Part shown: positions 8,572 to 17,762 of the stretch, in pieces | Position numbering within the stretch: position 1 is the first letter of the stretch | Layout of the letters: each line of letters begins with the position of its first letter | From: Fulvimarina sp040239565 | GTDB taxonomy: Bacteria > Pseudomonadota > Alphaproteobacteria > Rhizobiales > Rhizobiaceae | Reading direction: 5' to 3' | Assembly (NCBI RefSeq): GCF_040239565.1 | Contig: NZ_JBEHWS010000006.1 | Location: forward strand, 124,001 to 188,000 | DNA length: 64,000 nt | Notes under the pieces: model-generated | Databases searched by the model: none | Told to the model about the DNA's origin: nothing | Seen by the model: the letters and a program-made list of their open reading frames with translations, nothing else | Program-made: the position numbers and the translations under genes

Positions 8572-9630
8572 ATGGCCGCAACGCGCTCCATGAATCCTCG
8601 CCTCGCCCATCACGCCGAAATCGTCGGCCTTTCCATCGTCGATCCCGAAAGCTTCGAGATCGAGCGGCAGAAGCTCGACGACGGCCATCGCATATGCTTC
8701 CTTTCAGGTGAGGACGTCGCCGACGAACGGCTCAAGCAGAGGATCGACGAGCTCGTGCTGCCGCCGGCTTGGGAGGATGTTCGCATCTGCATCGACGGCA
8801 ACGGCCATATCCAGGCGATCGGGCGGGACGAGAAAGGCCGGCTGCAATACCGCTATCACGACCGGTGGGTGGATGTGCGGAACGCCGTGAAGGCGGAACG
8901 TCTCATGCGCTTCGGACGCGCCCTTCCCAAGCTGAGAACCGTCGTTTCCCGGGACATGAAGCGGCGCAAGCGCGACAAGCGCTTTGCCGCAGCGACCGCG
9001 ACCCGCCTAGTCGATCTCGCCGCCATGCGGCCCGGTCATGAGAAATACGCCGCCGACGGCGGGCGGGGCGTCGCCTCCCTCCGCCGCAAGAACCTGCGCA
9101 TTTCGAAGAACCGCGTCGCCAAGCTCAAGTTCACGGGAAAATCCGGCAAGGAGCATGAGATCGAAATCCGGGAAAAGCCGCTGGTGAAGAATCTCGAAAA
9201 CGTACGCAAGGGCCAAGGCTCGCGCCTTTTCAAGTTCCCCGGCAAGAATCGCAAGAGCCGCACGATGACCGCCGGTGTCCTCAACACCTACATGCGGGAC
9301 GCCTCCGGCAAGCGCATCTCGGCCAAGGACTTTCGCACCTTTCACGGCTCGGTCGAGGCGCTGCGTTTTCTCTGTACGGACGACAAGGCGCTGGAGGCCG
9401 AGAGCGAGACCAAGCGCAAGAAGGCAGTTGCCGCCGCCATGCGGTCGGTCTCCGAGCGGCTCCGCAACACGCCGGCGGTCGCCCGCTCGTCCTACGTCCA
9501 CCCCCGCATCGTCTCGGCTTACGAGGATGGCACGCTGTCGCCCGACCTGATGAAAGGTCGCCTGCGAAAAGGTCTCAATCAGGAAGAGACGGGCCTGATG
9601 CGCTTTCTCGAGGAGACGACGCCGCGATAA
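8572..9630 (+). CDS. DNA topoisomerase IB (poxvirus/eukaryote-type)
   Basis: A 352-aa type IB topoisomerase that relaxes supercoils through a 3'-phosphotyrosyl intermediate. The N-terminal DNA-clamp domain includes LVLPPAWEDVRICIDGNGHIQAIGRDEKGR (landmarks near 60-90). The catalytic domain has the Arg of MRPGHEKYA (about 151), the KLKFTGKSGKEH strand motif with the catalytic Lys, FRTFHGS with its Arg and His, and the active-site Tyr in ARSSYVHPRI near residue 309. The length is typical of the bacterial enzyme. Bacterial homologues are non-essential accessory enzymes alongside TopA and gyrase. Confidence 0.93.
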   Translation: MAATRSMNPRLAHHAEIVGLSIVDPESFEIERQKLDDGHRICFLSGEDVADERLKQRIDELVLPPAWEDVRICIDGNGHIQAIGRDEKGRLQYRYHDRWVDVRNAVKAERLMRFGRALPKLRTVVSRDMKRRKRDKRFAAATATRLVDLAAMRPGHEKYAADGGRGVASLRRKNLRISKNRVAKLKFTGKSGKEHEIEIREKPLVKNLENVRKGQGSRLFKFPGKNRKSRTMTAGVLNTYMRDASGKRISAKDFRTFHGSVEALRFLCTDDKALEAESETKRKKAVAAAMRSVSERLRNTPAVARSSYVHPRIVSAYEDGTLSPDLMKGRLRKGLNQEETGLMRFLEETTPR

Positions 9631-9661
9631 ATCGGCCGGTCAGGAAGTTGTTTCTGCGAGC

Positions 9662-10576
9662 CTACCGCGCGATGGCGGAGTTCTCGTGCTGCACACCGGA
9701 CCGGTCGGTGCCGATGACCTCTATGAAGGCGCCCGTTTCGATGCCGGTCTCTTCGGTCGCCACCGCATTCTCGATAGCTCGCTTCACATCGTCCTTGATC
9801 GGGCTGGTCGCATCCAGAATCTCCTGAGCTTTCAAGAAATCGAGTACCCTATAGGGCGAGACGCGGGGGCGGACGAGGATGCTCGGTGGGTCGGAACGAA
9901 CCTTCAGATCGATCACCGACTGCATCATCAGCTGGGAGGAGCCGATCATCGCCTCCATCGTCGCCGGCACGATACTGGGATCGCCTTCCGGACCACCATT
10001 CACGTCGACCGCGACGGTGACCTCGCAGCGGCCCTTCAGCCGGTCGTAAGGCAGCGGATTGTAGATGCCGCCATCCACGAGGATGCGCCCCTCCCGGCGC
10101 ACAGGCCGGAAGATTGCCGGCAGCGCGGACGACGCCGCGAGCGCCGAGACGATTTCGCCCGTATCGAGTTCGCATTCCAGGCGGCGGTAATAGTCCGTCG
10201 CCATGACGCCGAGCGGAAGTTCAAGCTTGTCGAAGGTCTTCGGCACCTGCGCCGGCAGGAAAGCCGCCACGATGCGTTCGACGTTCAACTGGCCGATACG
10301 AAAACCGCCATCGTCGAGGAAGTCGCGCAGGCTTGCCGGTCGCGTCTGCCAGAGCTTGGCGACGATATCCCGACGATGGGCGAAGGAGCCGACCATGAAT
10401 TCGGCGATTTCCCGCGCATCGAGGCCCGAGCAATAGCCGGCACCTATGATCGCGCCGATCGACGACCCGACGACCCGGACAGGCTTCAGGCCCAGCTCGT
10501 CGAAGGCTGCGAGAACATGAATATGCGCAATACCGCGCGCACCGCCGCCGCCGAGGGCAAGACCGATGCGCGCCAT
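9662..10576 (-). CDS. patatin-like phospholipase (RssA-like)
   Basis: A 304-aa serine lipid hydrolase of the patatin family. It shows the oxyanion-hole GGGGARGIAH at residues 8-17, the nucleophile elbow GSSIG near residue 38, and the dyad Asp in DGGIYNPLP near residue 170. There is no signal peptide, so it is probably cytoplasmic or inner-membrane associated. It starts 8 nt downstream of the M16-like gene, in the same direction, so it is likely the last gene of an M16-M16-patatin operon. Confidence 0.9.
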   Translation of the reverse strand: MARIGLALGGGGARGIAHIHVLAAFDELGLKPVRVVGSSIGAIIGAGYCSGLDAREIAEFMVGSFAHRRDIVAKLWQTRPASLRDFLDDGGFRIGQLNVERIVAAFLPAQVPKTFDKLELPLGVMATDYYRRLECELDTGEIVSALAASSALPAIFRPVRREGRILVDGGIYNPLPYDRLKGRCEVTVAVDVNGGPEGDPSIVPATMEAMIGSSQLMMQSVIDLKVRSDPPSILVRPRVSPYRVLDFLKAQEILDATSPIKDDVKRAIENAVATEETGIETGAFIEVIGTDRSGVQHENSAIAR

Positions 10577-10584
10577 GGTTTGCG

Positions 10585-11907
10585 TCAGGCTCCGGCGGGA
10601 CCGACGGTGATCACCGTCGGCTCGACCGAGAGCAGTTTCTGCGCTGCTGCCTTCACCTGATCCATGGTCACCGCGTCGATCTGATCCTGCCGCGTATCGA
10701 TATAATCCATACCGAGATCGTCAAGCTGGATACCGACCAGTGTGCTGGCAATGGAGCCGGAAGAGTCGAGATTGCGCACGGCGTAGGAGCCCTTCACGTA
10801 GGTCTTTGCCTTGGCGAGCTCCTCGTCCGTCGGTCCCTCTTCCGCCATGCGCTTGAGCTCTTCGCGGATGATGCGGATGCTCTCTTCGGCGGCATCGGCG
10901 CGCGTCGCCGTGGAGGCGCCGAGGACAGCCGCATGCTCGTAGCTTGCAAGCCAGGAACCCGCTCCATAGGCAAGCCCGCGTTTTTCGCGAATTTCCTCAT
11001 AGAGCCGCGAGGTGAAAGAACCGCCGCCCAGCACGTGGTTCATGAGATAGGCTGCAAAGAATTCCGGATCGTCGCGTTTGACGCCCGGCAGCGCGAACTG
11101 GATGGTCGTCTGGGGCACGGCGAGGTCGATCGCGACCCGCTCTCCGAACTCCGGCTGGATATCGGCGACCTCCTCGAGCTGCGCCGTCTCCGGCAGGTCA
11201 CCGAACACCTGATCGAGAACGCTCTTCAACCGCTCCGGCGTGATGTCGCCGACAACGCCGACGATGAGATTGTCCTTGGCGAACTTTTCGTCGACGAAGC
11301 GGTCGAGATCAATCGCCTCGATCCCTTCGAGGCTTTCGATCGTGCCCTTGCTTTCGCGGCCGTAAGGGTGGTCCGGAAAGAGGGTCTCGCTGAACGCCTT
11401 CGATGCAAGTTCGCCGGGATCGTTCTCGTCGGCGCGGATACCCGTCGCGATCTGTCCACGAATGCGCGAAACCGGTTCCTCGTCGAAGCGCGGCTGGGTG
11501 AGCGCCAGATTGGTAAGATCGAAGGCCTCGCCCGAGAACTCGGTGATCGCGTTGATCGAGCCCTTGAACTCGTCGCGGCTCGCTTCGAAGCTCAGCGACA
11601 CGCCGAGATCGTCGAGCTTTTGCTGAAATTCGGCACTTTCGATATCACCCGCGCCCTCATCCAGAAGGCCGGAAAGGAGATTGGCGAGGCCGGCTTTGCC
11701 GTCCGGATCCTGCACGGAGCCCGCGCCTTTGAAGGCAAACTCCATCGCGATCAGGGGATTGGTGTGATCCTCGACGAGAAGCGCCTCGATGCCGCCCTCG
11801 CTCGTCACCTTCTGGATATCGACGGCTTCGGCGGTGGCGGGCAGAACGAGCGAGAAGGCGATAGCCGCCGCGCCCGCGATGGAAGAGGTCTTGAAGAATG
11901 TCATCAT
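10585..11907 (-). CDS. periplasmic M16 peptidase-like protein, inactive partner
   Basis: Member of the pitrilysin (M16) family, about 440 aa, with a signal peptide (MMTFFKTSSIAGAAAIAFSLVLPATAEA). The HxxEH zinc motif is absent: the corresponding region reads GSVQDPDGKAGLANLLSGLLDEGAG. Family members of this type act as the regulatory or substrate-binding half of a heterodimer. The C-terminal half carries the M16 motif HVLGGGSFTSRLYEEIREKRGLAY (split). The start is ATG 11907 or 11904. The catalytic partner is encoded 84 nt upstream. Confidence 0.9.
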   Translation of the reverse strand: MMTFFKTSSIAGAAAIAFSLVLPATAEAVDIQKVTSEGGIEALLVEDHTNPLIAMEFAFKGAGSVQDPDGKAGLANLLSGLLDEGAGDIESAEFQQKLDDLGVSLSFEASRDEFKGSINAITEFSGEAFDLTNLALTQPRFDEEPVSRIRGQIATGIRADENDPGELASKAFSETLFPDHPYGRESKGTIESLEGIEAIDLDRFVDEKFAKDNLIVGVVGDITPERLKSVLDQVFGDLPETAQLEEVADIQPEFGERVAIDLAVPQTTIQFALPGVKRDDPEFFAAYLMNHVLGGGSFTSRLYEEIREKRGLAYGAGSWLASYEHAAVLGASTATRADAAEESIRIIREELKRMAEEGPTDEELAKAKTYVKGSYAVRNLDSSGSIASTLVGIQLDDLGMDYIDTRQDQIDAVTMDQVKAAAQKLLSVEPTVITVGPAGA

Positions 11908-11991
11908 TCGGGTCCCATCCGGGAATGGTCGTATCTCAGGTGAACGAAACGCGCGCACTGCTCTCAAGGGCAGTCCGCAGGGCTAAGCGCG

Positions 11992-13530
11992 TCAGGAGGG
12001 GCTCTCTTCAACCGCGCCCTCTTCAGCCGGCGCCGCCGGCGTGGAAGATGGTTGCGCGGCAGAGGAATCCTCAGTGCCCGTCGTATTCTCCGGCGTCGCG
12101 GCTTCCGCGCTTTCCGTCTTCTCGGGCAGAAGATAGCCGGTCACCGAGCGCTGCGACTGGAGATATTTCTTGGCGACGGCCTGCACATCCTCGACGGTCA
12201 CCGCCTCGATCCGCTCCGGCCAGGCCTCGACATCCTCGATCGTGCGACCCGTCGCGAGTGCCGTGGCGTAGCGCTGTGCCATTGCTGTCTGGCTGTCGCG
12301 CAGAAAAATGACGCCTTTGCGAACCCGGTTCTTCGCCCGTTCCAGCTCTTCCTCGGTGATGCCGTTCTCGATGAGTTCGTCGATTTCGGCCTTCACCGCA
12401 TCTTCGACCGCATCGAGACTCGCACCGCCGCGCGGCGTGCCGTAGACAACGAAGACGCCCTCTTCGAGAGCCGAGTTCCGATAATAGGCTCCGGCCCCGG
12501 CTGCGATGCCCTTCTCGACGATGAGGTCGCGATAGAGCCGGCTGGTCGTTCCGCCGCCGAGCACGTCGGATAGAACGTCCAGGGCCGCCGCTTCCCCCTC
12601 GTCGGCCGTCGTCTCGGACGGCACGAGATAGGAGGTGTTGAAGGAAGGCTGGGTCACCCGGGCATCGCGGAGGGTCACGGTGCGTTCAGCCCGCGGCTCG
12701 GGCTCAATCGGGCGCTCGCGCTCGCCTACATCGGCGCGCTGCTCGATCTGGCCATAGGTCTTCTCGGCCAGCTCGCGCACCTCGTCGACCGTCACGTCGC
12801 CGGCGATCAGGAGGATCGCGTTCGAGGGCGTGTAATATTTGTCGTAGAAGGCGATCGCATCTTCGCGCGTCAGGGAGGAGATCTCGTTCTCCCAGCCGAT
12901 CACCGGCGTGCCATAAGGCGAATTGGCGTAAAGCGTCGCCTGCACGATCTCGGCCAGCTGCGAGCCCGGCTCGTTGCCGACACGCATCCGGCGCTCTTCC
13001 AGGATCACGTCGCGCTCGGGCAGAACCACCTCGTCGGTCAGCACCAGATTGCTCATCCGGTCCGCCTCGTAGGTCATGATCATCTCGAGCTGATCGGAGG
13101 CGACCTGCTGATAATAGCCGGTGTAATCGTCCGTGGTGAAGGCGTTTTCCTGGCCACCCACTTCCGCGACCTTCTGTGAAAACTCGCCCTCGGGATATTT
13201 CTTGGTGCCCTTGAACATCAGATGTTCGAGGAAGTGGGCAACGCCGCTTTCACCCGGCGCCTCGTCCGCTGCGCCGACCTTATAGTAGATCATCTGCGTG
13301 ACCACCGGCGCCCGCCGGTCCGGCAGGACGACCACCTGAAGCCCGTTGTCGAGGGTGAAACTCGTCACCCGCTTTTCCGGGATCGCGACGTCCTGAGCAT
13401 CGGAGGTCGTTGTCTCGGTCTGGGCGGTTTCGGTCCCGGACTGCCCACTCTGCGCGAAAGCGCCCGGCGCAAAGGCGACGGAAAGGGCAAGAGCGGGAAC
13501 GAGGGTTCGGCGCAGGGTCGCAGCGATCAA
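11992..13530 (-). CDS. periplasmic M16 zinc metallopeptidase, catalytic subunit
   Basis: A 512-aa pitrilysin-family peptidase with a signal peptide (residues 1-26, ending PGAFAQ). The inverted zinc motif HFLEH is near residue 102 and the downstream Glu lies in ENAFTTDDYTGYYQQV. The second M16 domain has LGGGTTSRLYRDLIVEKG. The C-terminus is Ala/Glu/Pro/Thr-rich and probably unstructured. The start appears to be TTG at 13530. Together with the following inactive partner it fits the two-subunit bacterial M16B arrangement, degrading peptides in the periplasm. The Ser/Thr/Gln-rich stretch after the signal peptide is a likely linker. Confidence 0.92.
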   Translation of the reverse strand: MIAATLRRTLVPALALSVAFAPGAFAQSGQSGTETAQTETTTSDAQDVAIPEKRVTSFTLDNGLQVVVLPDRRAPVVTQMIYYKVGAADEAPGESGVAHFLEHLMFKGTKKYPEGEFSQKVAEVGGQENAFTTDDYTGYYQQVASDQLEMIMTYEADRMSNLVLTDEVVLPERDVILEERRMRVGNEPGSQLAEIVQATLYANSPYGTPVIGWENEISSLTREDAIAFYDKYYTPSNAILLIAGDVTVDEVRELAEKTYGQIEQRADVGERERPIEPEPRAERTVTLRDARVTQPSFNTSYLVPSETTADEGEAAALDVLSDVLGGGTTSRLYRDLIVEKGIAAGAGAYYRNSALEEGVFVVYGTPRGGASLDAVEDAVKAEIDELIENGITEEELERAKNRVRKGVIFLRDSQTAMAQRYATALATGRTIEDVEAWPERIEAVTVEDVQAVAKKYLQSQRSVTGYLLPEKTESAEAATPENTTGTEDSSAAQPSSTPAAPAEEGAVEESPS

Positions 13531-13845
13531 CGGGCGGTCCTCATATACGTATCGAAATTTTCGTAGCGCAGATATGAGCGCCGGACCGACGCAATACCAG
13601 TTACGGTTTCGTTAGCCGGTCGGAATGCGTGGGCCGCCGCGCTATCTATCTTTGAGTACGACGGAGAGCTCTCCGATTGTCGGGTTTTGGTCAAGCTGCT
13701 CCTCGGCGACTGCTGCGAAATGATCTCTCGCGGGGTCGAGAGGCACTGGCTCCGCACGCACCAACTGGCACTATGGTTCGCATCGATACGACCGGCTGGT
13801 TTCGGGAAGATACCATCGGGAGATACACTTTCAGGGGAGGCGCTT
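13531..13845. other. intergenic region, M16 operon 5' side / lacI-family gene 3' side
   Basis: About 315 bp without a credible gene. It must contain the promoter of the M16 operon (minus strand) and the 3' end of the LacI-family gene. Short open frames here lack ribosome sites and biased codon use. I see no strong hairpin or repeat. Confidence 0.5.
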
Positions 13846-14943
13846 TCAGCGTAAAGGACCCGATAGGGCGTGCAGGTTTCCCTTCTCCGCCGCGTCTGAC
13901 AAACCCGCGCCGCCGAGCCTTGGCCCGCTCGATTCCCGCACCTTCAGCTCCACCGGTACGATTGTCTCGGCCGCAGTCTCCGCACCCTCGATCCGGGCGA
14001 CCAAAGCCTCTGCCGCGATCCGGCCAAGACGGTCGATCCCGACATCGACGGTGGTGAGCGGCGGCGCGTTGTGGCTCGCTTCGGCGACGTCGTCGAAGCC
14101 CGTCAGCGCCATATCCCGCCCAGCCCGAAGCCCCGCATCGACGAGCACCCGGTTTGCCCCGAAGGCGACCACGTCGTTATAGGCGACCAGAGCCGTAGGC
14201 CGCTCGGCCGCATCCCTCGCAATCGCTCGAAGCGCCGCGTCCTGCCCGCCGGCGCGGGAGGGGAGGCTCTCATGAATCGGGGCTGCCTCCGGATCAAGCC
14301 CCACTTCCGCCAGCGCTTCCTGAAAACCTCTCAAGCGTTCGCCGAGCGTCGACATGTCCTGGTAGCCGCCGAGAAAGGCGAGTCTGCGATGGCCAAGTTC
14401 GATCAGATAGCGCGTCAGGGCGCGCGCGCCGGCCGTATTGTCCGGCCCGATATAGGGAAGCTCGTCGGAGAGACCGTCCGTCAGCCGCCGCATGACGCCG
14501 ACAGCCGGAATGCCGAGCCCTGCGATCTCTGCATAGGCCGTTCCGTGCGCAGGGCTCATGATCACGCCGGCAACGCCGTATTCGCGCATCGTGCGCAGGA
14601 CGTCGGTCTGCCGCTTGCGGTCGTCGCCCGTATTGGCCAGCAGCGGTACGTAATCCTTCTCCGAGAGCGCCGCCTCCACCGCAACGGCGAGCTGGGCGAA
14701 GAAAGGATTGGTGAGATCGGGAATGACCAGCGCAACGAACCGGCTCTGCGCCATCCTGAGCGAAGCCGCGCCGCGATTGTAGATATATCCGAGAGTTTGC
14801 GCGGCCGCCCGAACACACTCCTTGGTCTCCGCACTCACCGCCGGCGAGCCGCGCAGGACGAGCGAGACCGAAGACTTCGAAACCCCCGCCTCCCGCGCAA
14901 CATCGAGGATCGTGACCCGTCTACGCTCGACCGGCGGCTTCAT
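13846..14943 (-). CDS. LacI/GalR family transcriptional regulator
   Basis: DNA-binding repressor or activator of about 365 aa. The N-terminal helix-turn-helix reads TILDVAREAGVSKSSVSLVL with the hinge helix that follows. It is followed by a periplasmic-binding-protein-like ligand domain (FVALVIPDLTNPFF, YIGPDNTAGARALTRYL, LAFLGG, VAYNDVVAFG). The start is taken at ATG 14943 (MKPPVERRRVT); an upstream in-frame ATG at 14982 would add 13 residues. It is on the same strand and downstream of a Gfo/Idh/MocA oxidoreductase, so it probably responds to a sugar or polyol. The ligand is unknown. Confidence 0.9.
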   Translation of the reverse strand: MKPPVERRRVTILDVAREAGVSKSSVSLVLRGSPAVSAETKECVRAAAQTLGYIYNRGAASLRMAQSRFVALVIPDLTNPFFAQLAVAVEAALSEKDYVPLLANTGDDRKRQTDVLRTMREYGVAGVIMSPAHGTAYAEIAGLGIPAVGVMRRLTDGLSDELPYIGPDNTAGARALTRYLIELGHRRLAFLGGYQDMSTLGERLRGFQEALAEVGLDPEAAPIHESLPSRAGGQDAALRAIARDAAERPTALVAYNDVVAFGANRVLVDAGLRAGRDMALTGFDDVAEASHNAPPLTTVDVGIDRLGRIAAEALVARIEGAETAAETIVPVELKVRESSGPRLGGAGLSDAAEKGNLHALSGPLR

Positions 14944-15127
14944 CGGATCTGGCGTCTCCCTTTCAGATTGCAGCCAGTCCATAGCCGATCCGAGCCTGCC
15001 GGGCGACCGGATTTCACTCGAAACCGCTTCGGTTCACCGCCAGTTTGACTGAAACGCCGTGACAAATGGGAGCGGCTCTCTTGCCGGAAACCTCTCCCCT
15101 CGTGATGTCGGAACCGGTATCGCCGCC

Positions 15128-16150
15128 TCAGAGGATCGCGATCTTGCGACCTTCTTCGGCGCTGCGGCGGGCGGCTTCGAGCATTGTCATCAGAGTGTAC
15201 GCCTCGTCGTGGGTGACCGGCGTCGGGGCCCCGTCGCGGATCGCGGCGGCGACGGCTCGATAGAAGTTTTCGTAAGAGCCCGGCTTCGGCGCGACCTGGC
15301 GCTCGCTCTCGCCGTCGCTGATCGTCACGGAGACCTCCTCCGCCTCGCCCCAGCCGGGCTGGCCGGGCCTTAAGCCCTCGATGAGCTGAGGCTCCTGCTG
15401 GTCCATCCCGTACTGATAGAGACTACCTTTCATGCCGTGGGCAATGAGGCGCGGGCCCGTCTTGGCCGTCAGCGTCGAGGCGTGGACGACGACGCGTGTG
15501 CGGTCATAGTCGAGGATGATGTGGAAATAGTCGTCCACCTTGGCGCCATCGCGCTGGGTAGCGACGTCGGCAAAGAGCCATTTCGGCTTGCCGAACAGGC
15601 AGAGGGCCTGATCGAGAAGATGCGGTCCGAGATCATAGAGGACACCGGAGCCGGGCGCGACGGTTTCCCGCCAACCTTCCTTGGGCTTGGCTCGGAAGCG
15701 GTCGAAATGGATCTCGCAATAGCGCACTTCACCGACCGCGCTCTCATCGAGAAGCTCACGAACGGTGATGAAATTGCCGTCCCAGCGCCGGTTCTGGAAG
15801 ACCGAGAGATGACGGCCCTGAAGATTGGCGAGATCGATTAGCCCTTGAGCCTCGCGGGTGTCGATGGCGAAGGGCTTGTCGATGACCACATGCTTGCCGG
15901 CCATGAGTGCGGCGCGGGCAAGCGGCGCGTGGCTGGGGTTCGGCGAGGCGATCGCGACGAGATCGATCTCGGGATCGGCGATCAGTTCCTTCGGGTCGGC
16001 ATAGGTGCGGGCAGAAGCGAACTCCTCCGGAAGATCGCGCGAGGTACTGACGGCGGTGAGCTTCATACGTGGCTCGGCGGCGATCAGCGGCGCGTGAAAC
16101 ACCGATCCGGCGAGGCCAAAGCCGATGAGGCCGACATTGAGTTCCGTCAT
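15128..16150 (-). CDS. Gfo/Idh/MocA family NAD(P)-dependent oxidoreductase
   Basis: A 340-aa dehydrogenase with an N-terminal Rossmann fold (LNVGLIGFGLAGSVFHAPLI, nucleotide-binding GxGxxG-like), the conserved EKP-type motif here as VVIDKPFAID near residue 92, and the C-terminal domain with YDLGPHLLDQALCLFG carrying the catalytic His region. The family acts on sugars, inositols and related compounds; the substrate cannot be assigned. It is divergent from a DeoR-family regulator (about 220 bp apart), which may control it. Confidence 0.9.
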   Translation of the reverse strand: MTELNVGLIGFGLAGSVFHAPLIAAEPRMKLTAVSTSRDLPEEFASARTYADPKELIADPEIDLVAIASPNPSHAPLARAALMAGKHVVIDKPFAIDTREAQGLIDLANLQGRHLSVFQNRRWDGNFITVRELLDESAVGEVRYCEIHFDRFRAKPKEGWRETVAPGSGVLYDLGPHLLDQALCLFGKPKWLFADVATQRDGAKVDDYFHIILDYDRTRVVVHASTLTAKTGPRLIAHGMKGSLYQYGMDQQEPQLIEGLRPGQPGWGEAEEVSVTISDGESERQVAPKPGSYENFYRAVAAAIRDGAPTPVTHDEAYTLMTMLEAARRSAEEGRKIAIL

Positions 16151-16370
16151 GCGTCGTTCCTTTGGTTCTCGTTCTATCCGCGAGCGTCAAGTCGGGCGAC
16201 TCTCGTCCGCCCCTGCGCCCGTCAGCCCGTGCGTTTTTCAATGCAGGTTTTCGAACGATAACCGCATAAGTCAAGCCGATTCCCCGCAGATTAAAGGTCT
16301 TTTTGCCGAATACGATGGCGAATTGTGCGGGTTTCTTGCCGTAATCCCGCGTCTGGGCTATGAATTCGGC

Positions 16371-17138
16371 ATGAAGCTGGAACAGCGCCGCAAGACTATC
16401 CTTTCCCTGCTCGTCGACGAGGGGCGGGTCAGGGTGCGTGATCTCGGCCAGCGTTTCGCGGTTTCGGACGACACGATCCGGCGCGATCTGGAGGCTCTTT
16501 CGAGCGAAGGCTTTCTGCAGAAGACCCATGGCGGCGCCGTTAGCCTCGACGTGCCCAGCATGCGGCGCGATGTGCGCGGGCAAATCACTCCGGATGCGAA
16601 AGCAAAGATCGGCGAGGAGGCTGTGCGTCATCTGTCGCCGGGCTCGACCTTGATGATCGATGCAGGCCAGACGACGCTGGAGGTGGCAAAACGGTTGCCG
16701 CCGGGCCCGTTCACCGTGATCACGCTTTCGCTCGACGTCGCGGTCGCCCTCTCCGCCCGTAAGGACGTGCGACTGATCATGCTCGGCGGTGAATGGGACG
16801 GCGAGCAGCGGCTGTTTCGCGGGGCTGCGACGGTGGAGGCGATCCGCTCCTATCGTGCGACGACAAGTGTGATGGGAGCTTGCGCCGTCGAGACGGCCTT
16901 CGGCGTTACCGCGAGCGAGGAATGGGACTGCGCTGCCAAGCGGGCCATGATGCAGGTGAGCGCGAAGCGAATGCTGGTCGCCGATCATACCAAATTCGGA
17001 CGCCGTGAGCCCTTCTTCGTCGCCGGCCTCGAAGCCTTCGACACCATCGTCAGCGACGAAGAGAGTGCGCCGTCGAGCGCGGCCAGCGGCCCGGAACCGG
17101 ATGGATCGGAACCCGGGCCCAACCTCGATGCGGCGTGA
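16371..17138 (+). CDS. DeoR/GlpR family transcriptional regulator
   Basis: A 255-aa repressor with an N-terminal winged HTH (RKTILSLLVDEGRV then VSDDTIRRDLEAL) followed by KTHGGAV, the classic DeoR linker, and a DeoRC sugar-phosphate sensor domain (GSTLMIDAGQTTLEVAK, VITLSLDVAV, MLGG, ADHTKFG). The chosen start is ATG 16371, the first residue of the conserved MKLEQRRKTIL. The C-terminal 25 residues are Ser/Pro/Glu-rich and non-conserved. Divergent placement suggests control of the oxidoreductase gene at 15128-16150. Confidence 0.92.
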   Translation: MKLEQRRKTILSLLVDEGRVRVRDLGQRFAVSDDTIRRDLEALSSEGFLQKTHGGAVSLDVPSMRRDVRGQITPDAKAKIGEEAVRHLSPGSTLMIDAGQTTLEVAKRLPPGPFTVITLSLDVAVALSARKDVRLIMLGGEWDGEQRLFRGAATVEAIRSYRATTSVMGACAVETAFGVTASEEWDCAAKRAMMQVSAKRMLVADHTKFGRREPFFVAGLEAFDTIVSDEESAPSSAASGPEPDGSEPGPNLDAA

Positions 17139-17216
17139 GTGTTTCCCGGATCGAAAGATCATCCCGCGGCCGCGTGAGAAGCGCCTGAATCATCATCACA
17201 AAAAGGAACCTTAGGC

Positions 17217-17696
17217 ATGGCGAAGACGGATTTCCCTTCCGAGGACGAACTCAAAAAGCACGAGGCCGATCTCGTCTTCCCGTCCTTCGACGAAAACACC
17301 GCCATCGCAGTCGGGATGTCCCTTGTCGAAGCAGGCCTTTCAGCCAAGGCGCCGATCGTCATCGATATCCGCACCTCCGACCGCACGCTCTTTCATGTCG
17401 CGCTCCCGGGCGCTGCGCCCGACAACGATGTCTGGGCGCAGCGCAAGAGCAATTTCGTCCTGCGCATGCATTGCTCCTCGATGCTGGGCGGCGTGCAGTT
17501 CAAGCAAGCCGGCAAGACGGTGGGACCGGAGCTCGGAATGGAGACCGCTGCATATGCCAATCACGGCGGCAGCTTCCCGATCCGCGTCGCAGGCACCGGC
17601 GTCGTCGCGGCCGTGACTGTGTCGGGTCTTGCCCAGACCGAGGACCATCGCATGGTCGTCGAGGCGCTGGCATCCGTTCGGGCACGATCCCGCTAA
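17217..17696 (+). CDS. UPF0303 / heme-degrading-domain (HbpS-like, DUF336) protein
   Basis: A 159-aa soluble protein with the UPF0303 pattern: FDENTAIAVGMSLVEAGL, PIVIDIRTSDRTLFHVALPG, WAQRKSNFVLRMHCSSM and GGSFPIRVAGTGVVAAVTVSGL (shown as separate landmarks). The fold is GlcG/HbpS-like. Members are annotated as heme-degrading-domain proteins, but activity is not established for this group. It follows the DeoR gene by 78 nt in the same direction and may be co-transcribed. Confidence 0.85.
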   Translation: MAKTDFPSEDELKKHEADLVFPSFDENTAIAVGMSLVEAGLSAKAPIVIDIRTSDRTLFHVALPGAAPDNDVWAQRKSNFVLRMHCSSMLGGVQFKQAGKTVGPELGMETAAYANHGGSFPIRVAGTGVVAAVTVSGLAQTEDHRMVVEALASVRARSR

Positions 17697-17762
17697 AGCC
17701 TCTGGCCGGCGCGGCGGTCAGTGCGGCCCTGCCAGTGGGTCTCCCCACTGCTCTGAGGATCG

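Noticed and set aside
13770..13790. Sigma-54-like sequence (tggcac-N5-ttcg)
   Set aside because: The -12 element does not match TTGC well and it is inside the 3' side of a gene gap with no suitable downstream gene on that strand.
15756..17162. Minus-strand frame covering the divergent regulatory region and the DeoR gene
   Set aside because: It crosses the start of the oxidoreductase and is antisense to the DeoR-family gene; no motif was seen.
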